Shown here: positions 7,417 to 9,901 of the stretch, piece by piece | Numbering within the stretch: position 1 is the first letter of the stretch | Layout: every line of letters starts with the position of its first letter | NCBI GenBank assembly: GCA_964476375.1 | Contig: CAYYZW010000057.1 | Coordinates: forward strand, 1-9,901 | Direction: 5' to 3' | DNA length: 9,901 bases | DNA from: SAT2750 sp964476375 | GTDB taxonomy: Bacteria > Planctomycetota > Planctomycetia > Pirellulales > Pirellulaceae | Notes under the pieces: model-generated | The model's database searches: none | Told to the model about the DNA's origin: nothing | Seen by the model: the letters and a program-made list of their open reading frames with translations, nothing else | Made by a program: the position numbers and the translations under genes

Positions 7417-9282
7417 ATGATTCGTTCCGTTCGAAAAAGCCCGCAACGCTTCCTCTGGCTGGTCGTTCTTCAAATCACCTGCATCTGTCCAGCGCAGGCG
7501 AAAGTGCTGTTTCATGCGAGCTTCGATGCTGCGACGGCAGACGCCGATTACGCGCTCGGCAAGAATGACGCACGCCCGGCTCTTGCCGACACGTACAAGG
7601 TGACAGGGACGTCCGATGCCGGCCGCTGGGGCCGCGCGCTGGACGTCAGTCGTAGTGGTGAGAATTGCACTTTCGACGCGGCAAAGAATTTCAATCCGAT
7701 GCGAGGCACGGCGCAGATGTGGTTCCGCATCACGGAGGACAAGCAGGGCATGTATCACCCGTTGTTTGGCTGGTACCGTCCACCGCATGAACCGGGCGCC
7801 ACGCCACGGCAGTCGGTGATAGAAGTTTACGTGCACGACTCTACCATCGTACTGGGGCTGTACACGCCAAAGTACAAAGGCACGTCCAAGGCCGCGAAAG
7901 TCGAAGTCGACCGGTGGCATCACCTGGAGATCAACTGGGATTGTGAGCAGGGCGACGGACAAAGCGTCTACAACATCTTTCTTGATGGCACACGCGTCCT
8001 TCACATCGCCAGCGGGGGAGCCCTCGAAGATGGAACGGGCGGAAAAATCCACGTGGGTGTCTGGGACTATGCCTTTGGATACTTTCTTCGCGGCCAGATC
8101 GATGAACTTCGCATTACCGACCAGGTCGAGCACGCCACGGAGTTTGAGCCGCCAGACCATCCGTATGTGACACCGGCGACCATCGAATACGCCAAAGAAA
8201 CTCATCGGGTCGCCATCGCGCGGCTGAAGCAATTCCGGGGAGAGATTCAATCGTTGATGGAATTCGCCGGATCGGATGGTGACGGAGCCGCGGCACGTGT
8301 CATTCGAACGAGCCAGGAAACGGGGATACAGGTCGAAGCCGCGCTCGCCGCACTCGAGTTGTCGCTGGCGGAGGACGACCCCGACGTAAAAGCTCTTTGC
8401 ACGGCTGTCGATCACGCCGCTGACCAGCTGAGCACGGCGCGTTTACCGATTTACCGGATCTCGGCCGAAGCGGCGGCGATCGCTGCCAGGGAAGACCGAC
8501 GGTCGCTGCTGTTCAAAGACATCAACGATGAACTCGTGGGGGATGCTGTCATTCTGAACGGCAGGCAACTGTTTATCGATAATTCCATGATTGAAGAAAC
8601 CAGCAATGCTCGAAGAGTACTGGACCCATCGCTCACGGCCGCGGAAAGCCTGCCGGCCGGGACAAAGCTGGACCGTGGCTCGATCCTGTTTGATCGCAAG
8701 GACAAACTCTTCCGGATGTGGTCCGTCGTTGACACGGCCAACCGGGAGCAGCAGCGACTCTGCTACGCCATATCGGCCAACTGCATCGACTGGAAGAAGC
8801 CGAGCTCCAAGCCCCCGCTGACCCTGGGAGACCAGGTCGGGTTCTATCATCCGGCCGCAAAGGGAGAGCAGTGGCTGCCGCACCCTCAGGCCGCGTTCGA
8901 TAACGGCATTATCCTGGCGACCGACCGTCGCGACAGTTTCGTCTCGATTCATGCCGGTAACGCGGGGACCATGACAACTCGCCGCTTCATCATGATCGGT
9001 GACACGCTCGTTCTGAACGCGAAAGCGGCGCAGGGAGAGATTCGTGTCGAAGCCATCGACGCCCTGGGCCGGGTGATCAGGGGTTTTTCGAAAGAGGAAT
9101 GCGAACTGGTCACTGGCGACAATATTCACCACGTCGTCTCATGGCGAGGCGGGTCGAACTGTCACCCCCTGCAGGCACGGCCGATCAAGTTAAGGTTTCA
9201 CCTCGAGCAATGCCGGCTGTACTCCTTTGAATTTCAGATCCGGCACAATCACTATGTCCCAAATTCGTACCGGCAGAAATAA
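7417..9282 (+). CDS. LamG domain protein with shortened GH32-like propeller and C-terminal cysteine module
   Basis: The 621-residue product has a signal peptide (residues 1-28, cleavage after AQA). A LamG/concanavalin A-like domain covers about 29-234, starting VLFHASFDAA and ending with the typical GQIDELRI near 226-233. A helical, alanine/glutamate-rich linker spans about 255-370. From residue 380, NGRQLFIDNSMIEE aligns by eye with the entry motif of the neighbouring minus-strand protein, followed by LFDRKDKLFRMW and one degenerate blade motif SANCIDW (453-459). The C-terminal module (497-610) parallels that of the neighbour: TTRRFI, RVEAIDALGR and C562/C582 with the same 20-residue spacing. 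The interval between entry motif and module is about 109 residues, against about 359 in the neighbour, so most propeller blades are absent. LamG domains often bind carbohydrate; the protein may be a binding or accessory factor rather than an enzyme. The frame is intact with no internal stop, arguing against a recent pseudogene. Confidence 0.85.
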   Translation: MIRSVRKSPQRFLWLVVLQITCICPAQAKVLFHASFDAATADADYALGKNDARPALADTYKVTGTSDAGRWGRALDVSRSGENCTFDAAKNFNPMRGTAQMWFRITEDKQGMYHPLFGWYRPPHEPGATPRQSVIEVYVHDSTIVLGLYTPKYKGTSKAAKVEVDRWHHLEINWDCEQGDGQSVYNIFLDGTRVLHIASGGALEDGTGGKIHVGVWDYAFGYFLRGQIDELRITDQVEHATEFEPPDHPYVTPATIEYAKETHRVAIARLKQFRGEIQSLMEFAGSDGDGAAARVIRTSQETGIQVEAALAALELSLAEDDPDVKALCTAVDHAADQLSTARLPIYRISAEAAAIAAREDRRSLLFKDINDELVGDAVILNGRQLFIDNSMIEETSNARRVLDPSLTAAESLPAGTKLDRGSILFDRKDKLFRMWSVVDTANREQQRLCYAISANCIDWKKPSSKPPLTLGDQVGFYHPAAKGEQWLPHPQAAFDNGIILATDRRDSFVSIHAGNAGTMTTRRFIMIGDTLVLNAKAAQGEIRVEAIDALGRVIRGFSKEECELVTGDNIHHVVSWRGGSNCHPLQARPIKLRFHLEQCRLYSFEFQIRHNHYVPNSYRQK

Positions 9283-9453
9283 CATCCTCACGACGTGAAA
9301 AGGATGAAGGGGACATCCGGCGCGGACGACCGCCAGGGGCGATATCTTTGCACGGGATGCCCAGCGCACGTCGAGCGGCCGAGGGTCCTGCTGGAGGCCT
9401 CGGCCGAGCTCCCCGAGAGCGTGAAGGCAGCCGCGGGCGGAGCTGGTCAGGGG
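9283..9453. other. Intergenic stretch between convergent genes, no gene recognised
   Basis: These 171 bp lie between the LamG-propeller gene and the convergent leucine-rich repeat gene. The + strand frame from 9295 is open but continues as the antisense of the repeat gene and shows no recognisable motif, so it is not called. A short stem GGATG (9302-9306)/CATCC (9314-9318) lies just after the + strand stop codon. A degraded gene remnant cannot be excluded. Confidence 0.5.
9376..9406. terminator. 9-bp inverted repeat, possible bidirectional terminator
   Basis: CGGCCGAGG (9376-9384) and CCTCGGCCG (9398-9406) form a perfect 9-bp GC-rich stem with a 13-nt loop in the gap between two convergent genes. 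Position and stability suit transcription termination for both. There is no T-tract on either side, so a factor-dependent or structural role is equally possible. Confidence 0.35.
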
Positions 9454-9901
9454 TTAGTGGCTGATCTCACAGTGAGGCAATGCCTTCTGCAGGTCGGTGA
9501 CACCCGCGTCGGTGGTATCGGGGCACCCGGCGAGGTTGAGCCTCTTCAGATTCACAAGCTCCTTCAGGTGCAGCAAGCCCGCGTCGGAGATCTCGGTGTC
9601 GCGGAGGTCGAGCAGATTCAGTGTGGCAAGGCCTTTGAGGTGCACCAGCCCGGCGTCGCTGATCTGGGTGATGCCGAGGTAGAGTTCCTGCAGGCTGGCC
9701 ATCCCCTTGAGGTGCTCAAGTCCCGCGTCGCTGACCTCGGTGTTGTGAATCGCTAGTTTCTGCATATTGGTCAGCCCTTGGAGATGCGCCAGTCCCGCGT
9801 CGGTGATGTTGGTGCTGCTAAAGTAGAGATCCTGCAAATTGGTAAGTCCTTGGAGATGCACAAGTCCCACGTCGGTGAACTCGGAGATGGAAAGGGAGAG
9901 A
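9454..9901 (-). CDS. Leucine-rich repeat protein, C-terminal part, partial
   Basis: The gene reads leftwards, ends at the stop codon 9456-9454 and is still open at the right edge of the window, so the N-terminus is missing; about 148 residues are visible. It consists of 24-residue leucine-rich repeats of the planctomycete type L-x-x-L-x-L-x-x-T-x-I-T/S-D-A-G-L-x-H-L-x-x-L-x-x. Four full repeats are seen, starting LQDLYF, MQKLAI, LQELYL and LNLLDL, plus part of a preceding one. The last unit, LKRLNLAGCPDTTDAGV, has one extra residue and runs into the cap LQKALPHCEISH, a usual C-terminal end in this family. The GTG at 9870 is an internal valine of a repeat (TDVGLVHL), not a start, because the frame upstream continues with repeat-like sequence. 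The function is unknown; such domains form solenoids for protein binding. It is convergent with the LamG-propeller gene. Confidence 0.9.
   Translation of the reverse strand, partial: LSLSISEFTDVGLVHLQGLTNLQDLYFSSTNITDAGLAHLQGLTNMQKLAIHNTEVSDAGLEHLKGMASLQELYLGITQISDAGLVHLKGLATLNLLDLRDTEISDAGLLHLKELVNLKRLNLAGCPDTTDAGVTDLQKALPHCEISH
9478..9890 (-). repeat. 72-bp tandem coding repeats of the leucine-rich repeat gene
   Basis: The repeat is also visible in the DNA: on the + strand the element cccgcgtcg or a close variant recurs near 9722, 9794 and 9866 with a strict 72-bp period, and more diverged copies lie near 9505, 9580 and 9650. The copies nearest the right edge are the most similar to each other, which suggests recent duplication or recombination among them. 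Confidence 0.8.

Noticed and set aside
7358..7417. 20-residue upstream extension of the minus-strand propeller protein from a TTG at 7417
   Set aside because: It would bury the signal peptide behind 20 residues, would start opposite the first codon of the divergent gene and occupies the only room for promoters.
7417..9282. The LamG-propeller gene as a pseudogene
   Set aside because: Although most of the propeller is missing, the frame is uninterrupted over 621 codons, has a good signal peptide and retains an intact C-terminal module.
9295..9756. 153-codon open frame on the + strand with apparent internal repeats
   Set aside because: From 9454 onwards it is the antisense of the leucine-rich repeat gene, and its periodicity reflects that gene's 72-bp repeats; the first part has no recognisable motif.
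9868..9870. GTG as the start codon of the leucine-rich repeat gene
   Set aside because: The frame continues upstream to the window edge with repeat-like residues (LSLSISEFTD), so this valine is internal.
9478..9890. Regularly spaced repeats considered as a CRISPR array
   Set aside because: The period is 72 bp with no distinct spacers, and the repeats translate into leucine-rich repeats in an open frame.

Overview
The window reads as a chromosomal segment of a planctomycete (Planctomycetota, Pirellulales/Planctomycetales type). The evidence is the protein content: an adjacent DUF1552 and PSCyt1/DUF1587/DUF1592/DUF1588/DUF1585 pair, a secreted sulfatase, large secreted propeller proteins, a LamG fusion, a PQQ-type beta-propeller and a 24-residue leucine-rich repeat protein. 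DNA is GC-rich, Shine-Dalgarno motifs are weak, and nearly every complete product carries an export signal. The species cannot be named from the sequence.

Layout. Positions 1-419 (+) hold the C-terminal end of a PQQ/BamB-like propeller protein. After a 144-bp gap with a candidate extended -10 promoter comes a compact three-gene + strand cluster: a DUF1552 protein (564-1853), a cytochrome-motif DUF1592-family protein (1865-4288) and a sulfatase (4316-5668). Gaps of 11 and 27 bp suggest co-transcription. A 111-bp convergent gap follows. A GH32/GH43-like propeller protein lies on the minus strand (5780-7357), and a LamG-containing relative starts divergently at 7417 and ends at 9282, with 59 bp between the two starts. 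After 171 bp with no recognisable gene, the window ends in a minus-strand leucine-rich repeat gene that runs off the right edge (9454-9901).

How the genes may work together. Sulfatases and propeller-fold glycosidase-like proteins are typical of polysaccharide-degrading loci, so periplasmic processing of a sulfated glycan is a reasonable inference. No substrate can be read from the sequence. The DUF1552/DUF1592 pair is very common in planctomycetes and its biochemical role is not established.

The most interesting observation is that the two divergent propeller genes are related. They share an N-terminal entry motif and a C-terminal module with two cysteines at identical spacing. The + strand member has lost about 250 residues of propeller and gained a LamG domain plus a helical linker. 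I saw no CRISPR array, tRNA, rRNA, insertion sequence, prophage or obvious defence system. Overall this is a fairly ordinary planctomycete catabolic region with one unusual paralogue pair.
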